Below are positions 1-9,295 of a stretch of 64,000 nt of DNA, piece after piece (position 1 is the stretch's first letter; each line of letters begins with the position of its first letter). This DNA comes from Roseibium sp. (GTDB taxonomy: Bacteria > Pseudomonadota > Alphaproteobacteria > Rhizobiales > Stappiaceae): the NCBI GenBank assembly GCA_017643215.1, contig JAEPNV010000006.1:1-64000 (forward strand), given 5' to 3'. Under the pieces are notes generated by a model. It was not told the origin of the DNA. It worked only from the letters and a program-made list of their open reading frames with translations, and did not search any database. The position numbers and the translations under genes are program-made.

Positions 1-378
1 GGCTGACAATGAACATCCCACAACCGGTTTAAACCGGACAGTAGTGGATCAAGTCCGGCAATGACGAAGGGAGGGATCGTTTGTGGTCATTCTGGACTGC
101 GCGGCGCAGCCGGAGAGCCGGAATCGGGGCGGCATGGTGCAAGGCGCGGGACCGAGGAACCGCCACGGCCACAGTGGTTCGCCGATCCCGGGTCGCGCCT
201 TTGGCTCGCCCGGGAGGACGTCCCGTGGGAGCGGGTGCGGCTGTCGTCCCACGATCGTCATCCCCGCCGCCGAGCGGGGATCTAATCCAACGATCAGCGG
301 ACCGGAACCGCGGGAAAAACAGGTCGCAAATCGCGTCCCTCAATCCCGACGCCAAACGCCTCCCGTTTCTTATCGGGA
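1..378. other. intergenic region with short GC-rich repeats
   Basis: I see no convincing gene in the first 378 bases; the open frames here are typical of GC-rich non-coding DNA. Two repeat-like pieces are visible. Positions 31-66 carry an ACCGGACAG...CCGGCAATG unit that recurs near 49.2 and 49.4 kb. Positions 260-281 form a perfect 8-bp hairpin (ATCCCCGC/GCGGGGAT), similar in style to a hairpin at 49051-49068. The region lies downstream of the leftward LysR gene, so it may include that gene's terminator, although no T-tract hairpin is clear. Confidence 0.5.
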
Positions 379-1269
379 TCACGGATATGCGCTCGGATTG
401 GACCGGTCGACAAATGCGACGAGCCAATCGAGTGCCGGAGTGGTGTGGTCGGTTCGGTACGCCATCCCGTTTTTGAGGTCCAGCGGGCAATCCGGCACAT
501 CAATGGTTTGGGTGTTGTGCGGAACACGGGATCTCAACTCCACCGGCAAGAGTGCCGTTCCAATTCCCGCCGACGCTGCGCTCGCGGCCGACAGAAACGA
601 CGGCGCTTCTGCGGTGATCTCCGGTGTGATTCCGATCGCATTGGCCGAGCTGATGAAGGCATCGTAAAGGCGCGGCGCGCGCCGCCGTCCGTAAAACACA
701 AACGGTTGGCGCACAATGTCCTTCCAGGATCTAGACCCGGGCGCGGCGGACTTACCTTTCCTTTGAAGGGCAAAGAATTTTGAAGGGGCCATCGGCACAA
801 CGGTGACATCGGACCGGTCGAGCGGCGGGTGAAGAAAGCCGGCATCGATGTCGCCGGCTCCGAGTGCGCTTTCCTGGTCCACCGTCCCGAGTTCCCGCAA
901 CTCAATCTCGATCTGCGGATGCGCGTCCCGAAACCGGCCGATCAGCGCCGGCGCCGGGCCGAGCATGGCGACCGTGGTCATTGCCACACGCAGAACATGC
1001 TGCTTGCCGCGCGCGAGTGCCGACGCGACGCGCCGGCCCTGCTCGATGCGGTCGAGGATTGCCCGGGCCTCGAAGAGGAAGTGATAACCAACCGGCGTCA
1101 GGCGGACGTCCCGCTTGGTTCGGGCGAACAGTTCGACGCCGAGTTCGTCCTCAAGCCGTTTTATATGCACCGACAGCACCGATTGAGCCACGCCAGCGCG
1201 TTTGGCGGCCCGCCCGAAATGCAGTTCTTCGGCAAGAATGACAAACAAACGAAGGCGCCGCGTGTCCAT
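379..1269 (-). CDS. LysR family transcriptional regulator
   Basis: 296 residues, the usual LysR length. The N-terminal winged helix-turn-helix (about residues 1-60) begins MDTRRLRLFVILAEELHFGR and contains the typical AGVAQSVLSVHIKRLEDELG segment and LFARTKR wing. The rest is the periplasmic-binding-like effector domain (about 90-290). An in-frame upstream start at 1410 would add 47 non-conserved residues and run into the neighbouring gene's leader, so the ATG at 1269 is preferred. The gene is divergent from a secreted beta-propeller gene across about 130 bp that contains a long inverted repeat, which suggests it controls that gene and itself. The effector is unknown. Confidence 0.9.
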   Translation of the reverse strand: MDTRRLRLFVILAEELHFGRAAKRAGVAQSVLSVHIKRLEDELGVELFARTKRDVRLTPVGYHFLFEARAILDRIEQGRRVASALARGKQHVLRVAMTTVAMLGPAPALIGRFRDAHPQIEIELRELGTVDQESALGAGDIDAGFLHPPLDRSDVTVVPMAPSKFFALQRKGKSAAPGSRSWKDIVRQPFVFYGRRRAPRLYDAFISSANAIGITPEITAEAPSFLSAASAASAGIGTALLPVELRSRVPHNTQTIDVPDCPLDLKNGMAYRTDHTTPALDWLVAFVDRSNPSAYP

Positions 1270-1310
1270 GGCAAGGTTCGGAATTGAGTAATCGTTTTTG
1301 GCGATCAGTC

Positions 1311-1339
1311 CGATGAAAACAAGAATTTCCGTTTCATCG
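1311..1339. promoter_or_regulatory. candidate LysR operator (8-bp inverted repeat)
   Basis: CGATGAAA at 1311-1318 and TTTCATCG at 1332-1339 form a perfect 8-bp inverted repeat with a 13-bp spacer. It lies midway between the divergent LysR gene (start 1269) and the beta-propeller gene (start 1401). LysR proteins usually bind dyads with a T-N11-A core in such positions. That this is the operator is inference. Confidence 0.45.
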
Positions 1340-1400
1340 CATGTCCCCCATCTAGCGGGTTGTAGATCATGAATCTCCACAATGAAAAGGGCTATCCGTG

Positions 1401-2705
1401 ATGAAACCACTGATTGGCGGGTTTTTGAGCTTATCGCTTATCTCGATTTTTCCGTCGGGGACGTTCGCCGAAACACCGTACGCCGCGTTCGAGGGCGGCA
1501 AGCTTGTCGCGATCAGCGACGGCGATATGCTGGCCTCGGCCTATGTGAATGGACAACTCGGGCCAGAGGAGGCCGGGGACGCGTTGATCGTGGCGACGGT
1601 CAGCCCCGATCTCAGTACCCTTGAGACCGCGACCGTGACGGTGTCGAACTCGGTCGCGGGCGCGCCGACCGCGGTCGCGGTCACGCCGGACGGCCGTTTC
1701 GCCGTCGTCTCAGAATCCTTCGGGCCCCGAGGTCCGGACGGGCAGACGTTTGCTGATCTGCCGGTCGGAAGTCTGCTGACCCTGGTGGACATATCGAATG
1801 AAGACGCGCCCGAAGTCGTTCAGGAAGTCTCGATCGGAACGCGGCCGGAGGGCCTTACCCTCAGCCCTGCCGGCGACATGGTCGCCATCGCCATGCACCC
1901 GGCCGACGGGCGCGGCATCGCATTTGTTCCGCTGGAAGACGGCCAATTTGGGGAACCGAGTTTTGCCGCCGTTCCAGGAACCGCGCCCGAAGACCGTCTC
2001 AGCCATGTGGAATGGCATCCCTCCGGCGAATTCATCGCGATCACGGATGTCAACCGCGCGATCGTGCGGTTTGCGCGGGTCGTTCGGGACGCCAGCGGCG
2101 TTTCACTTGAGGCATGGGGCAACCCGGTGCTGGTATCCAAGTATCCGTTCATGGGCCGGTTCTCCCCGGACGGCCGTTTCTTCCTGACCGGCAATCTCTA
2201 TTGGGGTGGAGATGTGGTTGGCATCTGGACCGAAGCACCGGCCGGCGACGTGACATCGATTCGCTTTGCGGCCGCGGCGGGCGACAACGGTCCGCGGCAT
2301 TTTCTTGTCGGGCGTGCGGCGACCGGCATTTCACCGGAAGGGATTGCGATTTCGCCGGACGGCGAATGGGCGGTGACCACCAACCTTGAAGTGTCCTACG
2401 CGCCGGCCGACGATCCCCGGCACACGCCGTACGCGTCCTTGACCTTGATTGACATCGACCGCGCGACCGGCCGGCTTGATCCGGTCGGAACGTTTGCATT
2501 CGATGGGATCCTGCCGGAGGCGGCGGTGTGGGACGCATCGAGCCGGTTTGTGGCCGTCGTCAATTATGATCAGCTCGATCCGTCGAGGCCCGGCGGCTCG
2601 ATCGACTTCTGGAGGCTTGTCGACGGGACCAACCCGGCGCTGGTGAAGTTGCGGCCGTCCATTGAAACGCCGCACGGCCCGCACTCGATTGTCCTGTCGA
2701 ATTGA
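1401..2705 (+). CDS. secreted beta-propeller (lactonase/YVTN-like) protein
   Basis: 434 residues with a Sec-type signal peptide at residues 1-23 (hydrophobic core, cleavage after TFA), so probably periplasmic. The mature part has repeated propeller blades recognisable by phrases such as AVTPDGRFAVV, LSPAGDMVAIAMHP, VEWHPSGEFIAI, FSPDGRFFLTGN and ISPDGEWAVTTN. This is the pattern of seven-bladed lactonase/YVTN proteins. No catalytic residues can be assigned, so the function stays general. A GTG at 1398 directly precedes the ATG at 1401; I chose the ATG because AAAAGG lies about 10 bases before it. It is divergent from the LysR gene and probably controlled by it. Confidence 0.8.
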   Translation: MKPLIGGFLSLSLISIFPSGTFAETPYAAFEGGKLVAISDGDMLASAYVNGQLGPEEAGDALIVATVSPDLSTLETATVTVSNSVAGAPTAVAVTPDGRFAVVSESFGPRGPDGQTFADLPVGSLLTLVDISNEDAPEVVQEVSIGTRPEGLTLSPAGDMVAIAMHPADGRGIAFVPLEDGQFGEPSFAAVPGTAPEDRLSHVEWHPSGEFIAITDVNRAIVRFARVVRDASGVSLEAWGNPVLVSKYPFMGRFSPDGRFFLTGNLYWGGDVVGIWTEAPAGDVTSIRFAAAAGDNGPRHFLVGRAATGISPEGIAISPDGEWAVTTNLEVSYAPADDPRHTPYASLTLIDIDRATGRLDPVGTFAFDGILPEAAVWDASSRFVAVVNYDQLDPSRPGGSIDFWRLVDGTNPALVKLRPSIETPHGPHSIVLSN

Positions 2706-2886
2706 CGCGTTGCGTCCGGGCATTCGCGTGTTTGGTTTGCCCGGACACCGGTCTCCAAAAACACTGGTCGCATCTGCCGGTTTCGCGTCCGGCTCTTGCG
2801 GCACCCGTGTTGCCGGGCGCGCGGCGATGCCGCCCTTGGGGCTGATCACTCGCGCAGTTGCATCACTGGACCGCCCGGCTTTGACT

Positions 2887-3903
2887 TCACTGCGCCGGCT
2901 GTTGAACAGCGCCAAAACGGCGCCGATAGTCCTTCGGCGCAAGACCGGTCAGCTTCTGAAACACCTTTCGAAATGCGGATGGGTCCGCGTAGCCGACCTC
3001 CCATGCGATTTGGTCCACCGGCCGGACCGTGAGTTCAAGATTTTCGCGTGCTTTGGCGATGCGCACATTCTGGATATATTCGGTCGGCTTGTGGCCCGTC
3101 GCTTTGGCAAAGCGGCGCAAAAAGGTCCGCTCGCCGAGCTTTGCGGCCTCTGCAAGCTCCTTAAGGCTGTGGGGCGCCGCACTTTCTGCGTGAATGGCGT
3201 GCTGAACCTTCAAGATCGTCTCGTCGCCGTGATCGAAGCGTGGCACGAATGGGGTGAAGGGCCTTTGCGACTGCCGCGGCGGATCAATCAGAAGAAAGCG
3301 CGCTGTGGCCAGCATGACGCTGGGCCCCAGCAGCCGTTCCACCAGGGTCAGGCCGAGATCGGTCCACGCCAGAATGCCCCCGGCCGTGATGATGTCGCCA
3401 TCGTCGAGGATCATGTGCTCGTCGGCCACGTCGATCATCGGAAAGCGGGCCAGAAGTTGCTTGGCAAACGCCCAGTGGGTCGTCACGCGGCGGCCGTCGA
3501 TCAGCCCGCTTTCCGCCAGCACAAAGGCGCCCGCGCAGACCGAACAGACCCGGCTGCCGCTGCCATGGCATGCCCGCAGCCACTGGGCCGCAGCGGGCAT
3601 CGGGCGCATATCCTCCGGCACAATGATGCTTGGTGGCACGATCACGTAGTCGAGGTTGTGCGCTGCGCCCGGGTGGCTGTCAAAAACGCAGGTCAGCGGC
3701 GGGTCAGATCCCTCTTCCGCCGACACCCAATGGCTGACCCGGACAATCGGCTTGGGCGCTGAACCCGTCCACTCGCTGGCGATCTGGAAGAGGTCGGTCA
3801 GGCCATGGACTGCGGCCAACTGGCAGTCGGGATAGATCAGGAGGCCGATCTCGGCCACACAATGCTCCGGGGCGTTTGTCACTTTTGCCTCGTAAGATGT
3901 CAT
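2887..3903 (-). CDS. GlxA family transcriptional regulator (DJ-1/PfpI + AraC HTH)
   Basis: 338 residues. The N-terminal half (about 10-195) is a DJ-1/PfpI-like amidotransferase fold, with GLLIYPDCQLAAVHGLTDLF at its start and the nucleophile-elbow region SVCAGAFVLAESGLIDGRR. The C-terminal 100 residues hold two AraC-type helix-turn-helix motifs (LKELAEAAKLGERTFLRRF and DQIAWEVGYADPSAFRKVF). Starts at 3903, 3948 and 4002 are all possible; 3903 gives the usual GlxA N-terminus. It is divergent from the haloperoxidase-like gene by about 80 bp, so that gene is the likely target. Confidence 0.88.
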   Translation of the reverse strand: MTSYEAKVTNAPEHCVAEIGLLIYPDCQLAAVHGLTDLFQIASEWTGSAPKPIVRVSHWVSAEEGSDPPLTCVFDSHPGAAHNLDYVIVPPSIIVPEDMRPMPAAAQWLRACHGSGSRVCSVCAGAFVLAESGLIDGRRVTTHWAFAKQLLARFPMIDVADEHMILDDGDIITAGGILAWTDLGLTLVERLLGPSVMLATARFLLIDPPRQSQRPFTPFVPRFDHGDETILKVQHAIHAESAAPHSLKELAEAAKLGERTFLRRFAKATGHKPTEYIQNVRIAKARENLELTVRPVDQIAWEVGYADPSAFRKVFQKLTGLAPKDYRRRFGAVQQPAQ

Positions 3904-3984
3904 TTTCGCCAATCCGAAGTCGTAAGCGCATTCGTTATCTCTGTCCATGTCGAAACGACGGCAGACCCGCCAAGGAGAAAGACG

Positions 3985-4953
3985 ATGACGCACATCAAAC
4001 ACAACGGGATTTCGCTCAACCGGCGCGGCGTTCTTTTGACCGGCGCCGCCGCCATCGCCGTCGCCGCCTTGCCACGCGTAGTGGCCGCATCAACCCAATC
4101 GGACATTGAAGGAGTAGGGACAATGGCCACAATCACCACCACCGACGGGACAAAGATCTTTTACAAGGATTGGGGTCCGAAAGAAGCTCAGCCGATCGTT
4201 TTTCACCACGGCTGGCCGCTTTCGGGCGATGATTGGGACAGCCAGATGCTGTTCTTCCTGTCGAAGGGCTACCGGGTGATTGCCCATGACCGGCGCGGTC
4301 ACGGCCGGTCGGACCCGACCGATTTGGGCCACGACATGGATACTTACGCTGCCGATGTCGCCGAGCTTGTGTCGGCGCTGGATCTGAAAAACGCGGTTCA
4401 TGTCGGCCATTCAACAGGCGGCGGCGAGGTCGCCCGTTATGTCGCCCGCGCCGAACCGGGCCGTGTCGCAAAGGCCGCGCTGTTGGGCGCCATTCCGCCC
4501 CTGATGCTGAAAACGTCCGACAATCCGGACGGCGTGCCGATGGAGGTCTTTGACGGCCTGCGCGCCGGCCTTGCAGCCAACCGGTCGCAGTTCTTCCTCG
4601 ATGTCGCCTCCGGCCCGTTCTACGGCTTCAACCGGGACGGCGTCGACGTCAACCAGGGCCTTGTTCAGAACTGGTGGCGGCAGGGCATGATGGGCAGTGC
4701 TTCGGCCCATTACCAATGCATCGCGGTCTTTTCGGAAACCGACCAGACGGAAGACCTGAAGGCCATCGAGGTTCCGGTCCTGGTGCTTCATGGCGACGAT
4801 GACCAGGTTGTGCCGATCGGATATTCCGCGGACAAGGCGATCAAGCTCTTGAAGAACGGCACCCAGAAAACCTATGCCGGCTTCTCCCACGGGTTTTTCG
4901 CCACCCACCCGGACGAGGTCAACGCGGATCTTCTCTCATTTATCGAGAGCTGA
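3985..4953 (+). CDS. Tat-signal alpha/beta hydrolase (non-heme haloperoxidase/esterase family)
   Basis: 322 residues. The leader has a twin-arginine-like NRRGVLLTG followed by a hydrophobic stretch and an Ala-rich cleavage region (residues 12-35). The hydrolase domain follows with HGWP, the nucleophile elbow GHSTGGG (Ser143), the acid in HGDDDQVVP (about 271-273) and His302 in SHGF. This is the layout of cofactor-free bacterial chloroperoxidases and related esterases; true haloperoxidase activity is uncertain. A good AAGGAG lies at 3973-3978. A second ATG at 4123 has its own AAGGAG 8 bases upstream and gives a typical leaderless family member, so two products are possible. Confidence 0.88.
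   Translation: MTHIKHNGISLNRRGVLLTGAAAIAVAALPRVVAASTQSDIEGVGTMATITTTDGTKIFYKDWGPKEAQPIVFHHGWPLSGDDWDSQMLFFLSKGYRVIAHDRRGHGRSDPTDLGHDMDTYAADVAELVSALDLKNAVHVGHSTGGGEVARYVARAEPGRVAKAALLGAIPPLMLKTSDNPDGVPMEVFDGLRAGLAANRSQFFLDVASGPFYGFNRDGVDVNQGLVQNWWRQGMMGSASAHYQCIAVFSETDQTEDLKAIEVPVLVLHGDDDQVVPIGYSADKAIKLLKNGTQKTYAGFSHGFFATHPDEVNADLLSFIES
4109..4125 (+). promoter_or_regulatory. internal ribosome-binding site and alternative start
   Basis: AAGGAG (4109-4114) sits 8 bases before an in-frame ATG (4123) inside the haloperoxidase-like gene. The encoded MATITTTDGTKIFYKDWG matches the normal start of cytoplasmic members of this family. Either the Tat leader was added in front of an older start, or both starts are used. 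Confidence 0.45.
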
Positions 4954-4967
4954 TGATGGAGAAGGGG

Positions 4968-4992
4968 CGGGGCCTGCATTACTCAGGCCCCG
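4968..4992. terminator. hairpin between convergent genes
   Basis: CGGGGCCTG and CAGGCCCCG form a perfect 9-bp stem with a 7-base loop just after the hydrolase stop codon. No strong T-run follows on either strand, so it is either a weak terminator or an RNA-stabilising hairpin. It may serve both converging genes. Confidence 0.45.
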
Positions 4993-5126
4993 TGTCCGTC
5001 GGCAGCCGGTTTCGCGCCGCTGTCTTTTTGTTCGCGGCGGATCCCGATGGCGGCCGCCGCAAAGGCCATTGTCTGACACAAACACAGTTTTTGTCGAGCG
5101 CTCATGGTCATGGTCCTCGGATGACT

Positions 5127-6218
5127 TTAGTTGTCGGCAACGCCCAATATCCGGACGAGGAGTTCGCGCTGGCTGCGCGTTCCCGTTTTGTCGAACACCC
5201 CTTGAAGCTGGTTGCGGGCGGTGTTGCGTGTGACGCCCAACTTGTCCGCCGCCGCCGTCAGACTGGAGCCATCGGACAGCGCCGCGACCAGGTTTCTCTC
5301 GGCCCTGGACAGCCGGAACAGGCGGGAAATCGTATCGGCCGCCGTGTCGCGGGTGGCCATGGGATCACGAACATAGACAAGGACGCCCGGTTGCTCGTGA
5401 CCGGAGCCGGCCGGACGGCTCAACGGGATTGCCTGCGCGATCGATGGAACGCGATCCTCTGACTTCAACAGCGTTTCCGACGTCACACCCGCCAGGCCGG
5501 CCGAAATCATGGCGGCAAATCCCCGCAACGAGCGCCGATCGGCCGCCGTCAAGGTCCCATTTTTCAAGATGAGGAAATCCTGAGCGTCAAGCATCTTCCG
5601 GCCGGCCATATTGGCCTGCAGGAATCGTCCGTCAGGGGTGAGGGAAAAGATCGCCCAGGGCAGGTGATCCGGGGTCCAAGGGGACCGAGCATCCTTGTTG
5701 GGTCTTGGCTCATGTCGTTTTGACAGGCGCCACGCGTGTCCCACCGAACGGGCGAGCATTTCGAATTTTGCGATGTCTTCGCCGCCCGGATGGGATCGGT
5801 GCTTGTCAAATTCGACGGAATGAAAAACGGAAATGTCACCGTCATCGTAAAGGCGCGATCCCAAAAAGTATCGAAACCCGGATATCCGATCCAGCCATTC
5901 GTAAAACTCGTGGCGGTCCATGCCGCGATCGTCGATGAACCGGCCCTCATATGCGACGTGACCGGGAGCATGGCGCAGCGAATACTGCATTCTCGGATTG
6001 ATCGAATTGATATGCCGATCGTAGCCACTGTCGCCAATAATAAGGTTGGGCGTGATCCAATCGACGATCTCACCGGTTTTGCGGTTCAGCTCGAAAATGA
6101 TCCCGCCACCGCCGCCGAGATGGTCAATGATGGTCTGAAGCACATCGACCAGCGCCAACTCGCCGGCGGCAGCTTCAAGTAAATCTCTTTGGATGCTCGT
6201 GATTTCGTGACTGGACAC
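5127..6218 (-). CDS. LuxR-type helix-turn-helix transcriptional regulator
   Basis: 363 residues from the GTG at 6218. The last 60 residues are a LuxR/GerE helix-turn-helix (LSRAERNLVAALSDGSSLTA, then ADKLGVTRNTARNQLQGVFD). The N-terminal 290 residues are a sensory region of unknown ligand, with a PAS-like stretch in the second half (WAIFSLTPDGRFLQANMAGR). The open frame extends to 6257 with an ATG at 6239, but AAGGG lies 7 bases before the GTG at 6218, so that start is preferred with modest certainty. It is divergent from the SRPBCC/RND exporter genes and may control them. Confidence 0.82.
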   Translation of the reverse strand: MSSHEITSIQRDLLEAAAGELALVDVLQTIIDHLGGGGGIIFELNRKTGEIVDWITPNLIIGDSGYDRHINSINPRMQYSLRHAPGHVAYEGRFIDDRGMDRHEFYEWLDRISGFRYFLGSRLYDDGDISVFHSVEFDKHRSHPGGEDIAKFEMLARSVGHAWRLSKRHEPRPNKDARSPWTPDHLPWAIFSLTPDGRFLQANMAGRKMLDAQDFLILKNGTLTAADRRSLRGFAAMISAGLAGVTSETLLKSEDRVPSIAQAIPLSRPAGSGHEQPGVLVYVRDPMATRDTAADTISRLFRLSRAERNLVAALSDGSSLTAAADKLGVTRNTARNQLQGVFDKTGTRSQRELLVRILGVADN

Positions 6219-6429
6219 AAGTGGACCCTTCGAGCGCATTCGACATCCCGGTCGCATTTACAAGCCATCAGCCGAGTAAAACACACATGCGCTGAATTCA
6301 AAATCGTTGGCCCGGGGGAGCGGTGGTTCAAGTGTACTAAAACGGAGCGGCTGGCGCGTTTTCCGCAATATACACCCATGATATATTTTGCGTTCGACCC
6401 GACAAGAACAATTGATCTGGGGACGTGCA

Positions 6430-7014
6430 TTGGGTGGCGAGACCGCGGACATATTGACCGAACACTGGTTCGGCGTAGAGGAATTCAGGATCAAGTCGTG
6501 CTGGGACCTTTGCGTGCCGGAGCAGCACGTGCGGACGATACTCAATGATCCGATGTCAATTCTGGATTGGTGGCCGGCGGTGTTCATGCACGGCGAAGTC
6601 CTTGAGCAGCCCGATGACACGCTCGTTGGCTTCACAGCCCGTTTTCACACGAAAGGCTTCCTGCCGCATACGTTTCAATTCGTCGCGAGCATCGTTGAAC
6701 TGACCGCCAGCGGGATCGTCATCAAGACGACGGGCGATTTCGACGGCATGGGCACCATCCTCATAAGCGAATGCAACGGGAAGTCAAAAGTGACCGTGGA
6801 ATGGCGCGTGTGGGTAAAACATCCCTATATCCAGCCATTTCTGCGCATTTTGAAACCGGTTTTCGTGTGGAATCATCTCTGGGCGATGCGACAGGGGCGG
6901 AAGGGGCTGGAATCCCTGCTGCTTGGCGGCGGCGGCCGCTGGCAGCGTGCGCAACAGCCGACATTTCCGCACAACCTTGCCGCCTTGCGCATCCCCAGCA
7001 AATGGCGCTTGTAG
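6430..7014 (+). CDS. SRPBCC (START-like) family protein
   Basis: About 194 residues. The fold is suggested by an opening strand-helix pattern (FRIKSCWDLCVPEQHVRTIL, then DWWPAVF), several amphipathic strands (VGFTARFHTKGFLPHTFQF, VEWRVWVKH) and a long C-terminal helix (FVWNHLWAMRQGRKGLESLL). SRPBCC proteins bind hydrophobic ligands in a deep pocket; the ligand here is unknown. No ATG precedes the conserved part. TTG at 6430 with GGGGA 6 bases before it is my choice; TTG at 6388 or 6412 is also possible. The next gene, an RND exporter, follows almost at once, hinting at a shared lipophilic substrate. Confidence 0.65.
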   Translation: MGGETADILTEHWFGVEEFRIKSCWDLCVPEQHVRTILNDPMSILDWWPAVFMHGEVLEQPDDTLVGFTARFHTKGFLPHTFQFVASIVELTASGIVIKTTGDFDGMGTILISECNGKSKVTVEWRVWVKHPYIQPFLRILKPVFVWNHLWAMRQGRKGLESLLLGGGGRWQRAQQPTFPHNLAALRIPSKWRL

Positions 7015-7018
7015 TCCT

Positions 7019-9295
7019 TTGTTCGCGGGCTTTGCCAGTCTCGTCATCCGGCATCCCTTGTCCGTCATCGGCATGGTGTTTTGCGCTCTGGTAGCGGCGG
7101 CCCTGGGCATGTCACAGTTGCAGTTCGATGATGGCTATGAAGGCATCTTTTCATCGAGGACGCCCGAGTATCAGCGCTATTTGGCGTTCAAGCGCGGGTT
7201 CTCGGACACCAGCACAAACATCGCCATACTGGTCCGCTCCAGCACCGGTTTTGACACCGCAGCCCTTCACCAGCTCCAAGAGCTGGCCCTCGACGTGCAT
7301 CTTCTGGACGGAGTTGAGGCGGTGTTCTCGCTTTTCAGCCTTCAGCGGTTCAACACCGATACCCAGGAACTGGAACCGGTCTTTCAAGATCTGGAAGGAG
7401 AGGACCTGGACCGCCTGATTGAGGAAGCCGCGCAAACGTCCTTTTCCGGTCTTTCGCTCATTTCCGACGACGGCAAAAAGACCACGCTCATTGTGTCATT
7501 CGATGACGCTTATGAGCGTCTTCGAAATGCACAACGGGGATTGGACGGCCTTCGGCAACTGACCGGCGCCTTTTCCACGGCCACATCGATGGAGGCGGTG
7601 GTCTCCGGTCTCTTGCCGATCCGGGAACGGGTTGTCCAACAGGTCAGACTGGACCAGCCGGTCATCAATCTGCTCGGCGCCATCCTCGGATTTTGCGTTT
7701 CTCTTTACATCTTCAAAAGCGTTTGGATCGCGCTTTTGAATGGCGTGGCACCGGTCGTCGCGTTGGTGCTGAGCCTTGGATTTCTTGGTCTGTTCGGGTT
7801 CAACATCAACGTCATCAACACGGCCTTGCCCGTACTGATCCTTGTCCTGGCAAGTTCCGATTGCACGCACATGACCTATGAATTCCGCAACCAGTTTCGG
7901 GCCGGGTCAAGAGCCGAAGACGCAATCCATACGGCAACGACCGAAACGGCGCCGGCGTGTTTCCTGGCATCGATCACCACGGCCCTGGCTTTTGCGAGCC
8001 TGTCTTTTTCCTCTTCCCCGATCATCCGCGAATTGGCGATCGGCGGGGCGATGAGTGTGCTTTTGGGCCTTGGCGCGGTGTTGCTGATCCATCCGGTTGT
8101 CTTTCTGGTCGCAAGCCGGTTCCGGCCCGTTGGTGCGGCTTTGACCAGGCCGCTTAGCGCCGACACCACGCTGAAAGAGCGCCGTCTCCTGTTTGAATGG
8201 TTGTTGGCCCGGAAAACGCCGATTGTTGCATGCGGTCTTGCCTGCGGCGGCGTGGCGGTGTGGCTGTCGCTGCCCCTTCAGACGAGTTACCGGTTTTTTG
8301 AAAACATCAATCCGGACGACCATCTGGTGGAAGCGCTCGCCGAATTGGAGGCGTTTTCCGGGCCCATGACGTCCATCGAGTTTCCGGTGGCCATCGCCGG
8401 CCGGGGCGATTTATTGGCCGCGCAACAGCTCGCGGAGATCGGCCGGATCCACGAGGCGCTGGAAGAATTCGAAAACGCCGCGTTTGCCGTGACCTCTGTC
8501 CACACGCTCGGCCGGTTTCTGCAATCCCAGGGGGCGGCAAACTCACCGGAAAACCTCAACGCCGTACTTGAGATCCTGCCGCCGCAATATCTGCATCGGA
8601 TTATCCGGCAAGACCGGGATGGTTACCTTCTCAGTGTGCTGGTGCCCGATATCGGCTCTGAAAGACTGATCGCCTTGAGCCAGCGGCTTTGGCGTGAAAT
8701 TGAACGGCATCCAACATCCGCCATTGATATTGCACAGCCAACCGGACTGTTGTCACTGTCCGCGGAGCGGTCTGACAAACTGATCAAACAGCTTGTGCTG
8801 AGTTTCCTGGCGGCGGCACTCGCCTGCCCGCTATTGATCGGGTTTTGGTTCCGGCGTGTCGATTTTGCTGTGTTTGCCATCATCCCGAATCTGCTGCCGG
8901 TCGTCATGATCGGAGCCTGGCTGCACCTCAGCGGCAATGACCTTCAATTTGCCAGCGCATTGGCATTGACGATCGCCTTCGGGATCGCGGTCGACGATTC
9001 AATCCATGTCTTCAATCGCCTTGACCTTGAGACCAAGCGAAACGCCGGAAGACGGACCCAGGAGGTCATCGTTGCCGCGATGGTCCGTGTCAGTCCGGCT
9101 TTGATCACGACCACCGTCATTCTGTCCGCGGGCCTGATCACCGTTTTGTGGAGCGACATGCCCATGATCGAGTATTTTGGTCTACTGTGCATCGCCACGT
9201 TTTTTTTGGCGTTGGTCACGGATGTGTTCCTGCTGCCCGGTCTTGTCTCCCTGGGAACCGGACGCCAACGTAAACTTTTGGACCGATCCGAATGA
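7019..9295 (+). CDS. RND superfamily (MMPL/COG1033-type) exporter
   Basis: About 758 residues with the RND layout. TM1 lies near residues 15-33, then a periplasmic loop, a five-helix block containing the polar motif ASSDCTHMTYEFR, a second loop, and a last block with AVDDSIHVFNR. The two D-containing motifs in TM4 and TM10 are the expected proton-relay positions. This is the single-chain type of exporter related to MMPL/HpnN proteins that move lipids or hopanoids. There is no ATG before TM1; TTG at 7019 starts just after the preceding stop codon, while TTG at 6923 would overlap it by 92 bases. The next gene overlaps the end by ATGA. Confidence 0.82.
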   Translation: MFAGFASLVIRHPLSVIGMVFCALVAAALGMSQLQFDDGYEGIFSSRTPEYQRYLAFKRGFSDTSTNIAILVRSSTGFDTAALHQLQELALDVHLLDGVEAVFSLFSLQRFNTDTQELEPVFQDLEGEDLDRLIEEAAQTSFSGLSLISDDGKKTTLIVSFDDAYERLRNAQRGLDGLRQLTGAFSTATSMEAVVSGLLPIRERVVQQVRLDQPVINLLGAILGFCVSLYIFKSVWIALLNGVAPVVALVLSLGFLGLFGFNINVINTALPVLILVLASSDCTHMTYEFRNQFRAGSRAEDAIHTATTETAPACFLASITTALAFASLSFSSSPIIRELAIGGAMSVLLGLGAVLLIHPVVFLVASRFRPVGAALTRPLSADTTLKERRLLFEWLLARKTPIVACGLACGGVAVWLSLPLQTSYRFFENINPDDHLVEALAELEAFSGPMTSIEFPVAIAGRGDLLAAQQLAEIGRIHEALEEFENAAFAVTSVHTLGRFLQSQGAANSPENLNAVLEILPPQYLHRIIRQDRDGYLLSVLVPDIGSERLIALSQRLWREIERHPTSAIDIAQPTGLLSLSAERSDKLIKQLVLSFLAAALACPLLIGFWFRRVDFAVFAIIPNLLPVVMIGAWLHLSGNDLQFASALALTIAFGIAVDDSIHVFNRLDLETKRNAGRRTQEVIVAAMVRVSPALITTTVILSAGLITVLWSDMPMIEYFGLLCIATFFLALVTDVFLLPGLVSLGTGRQRKLLDRSE

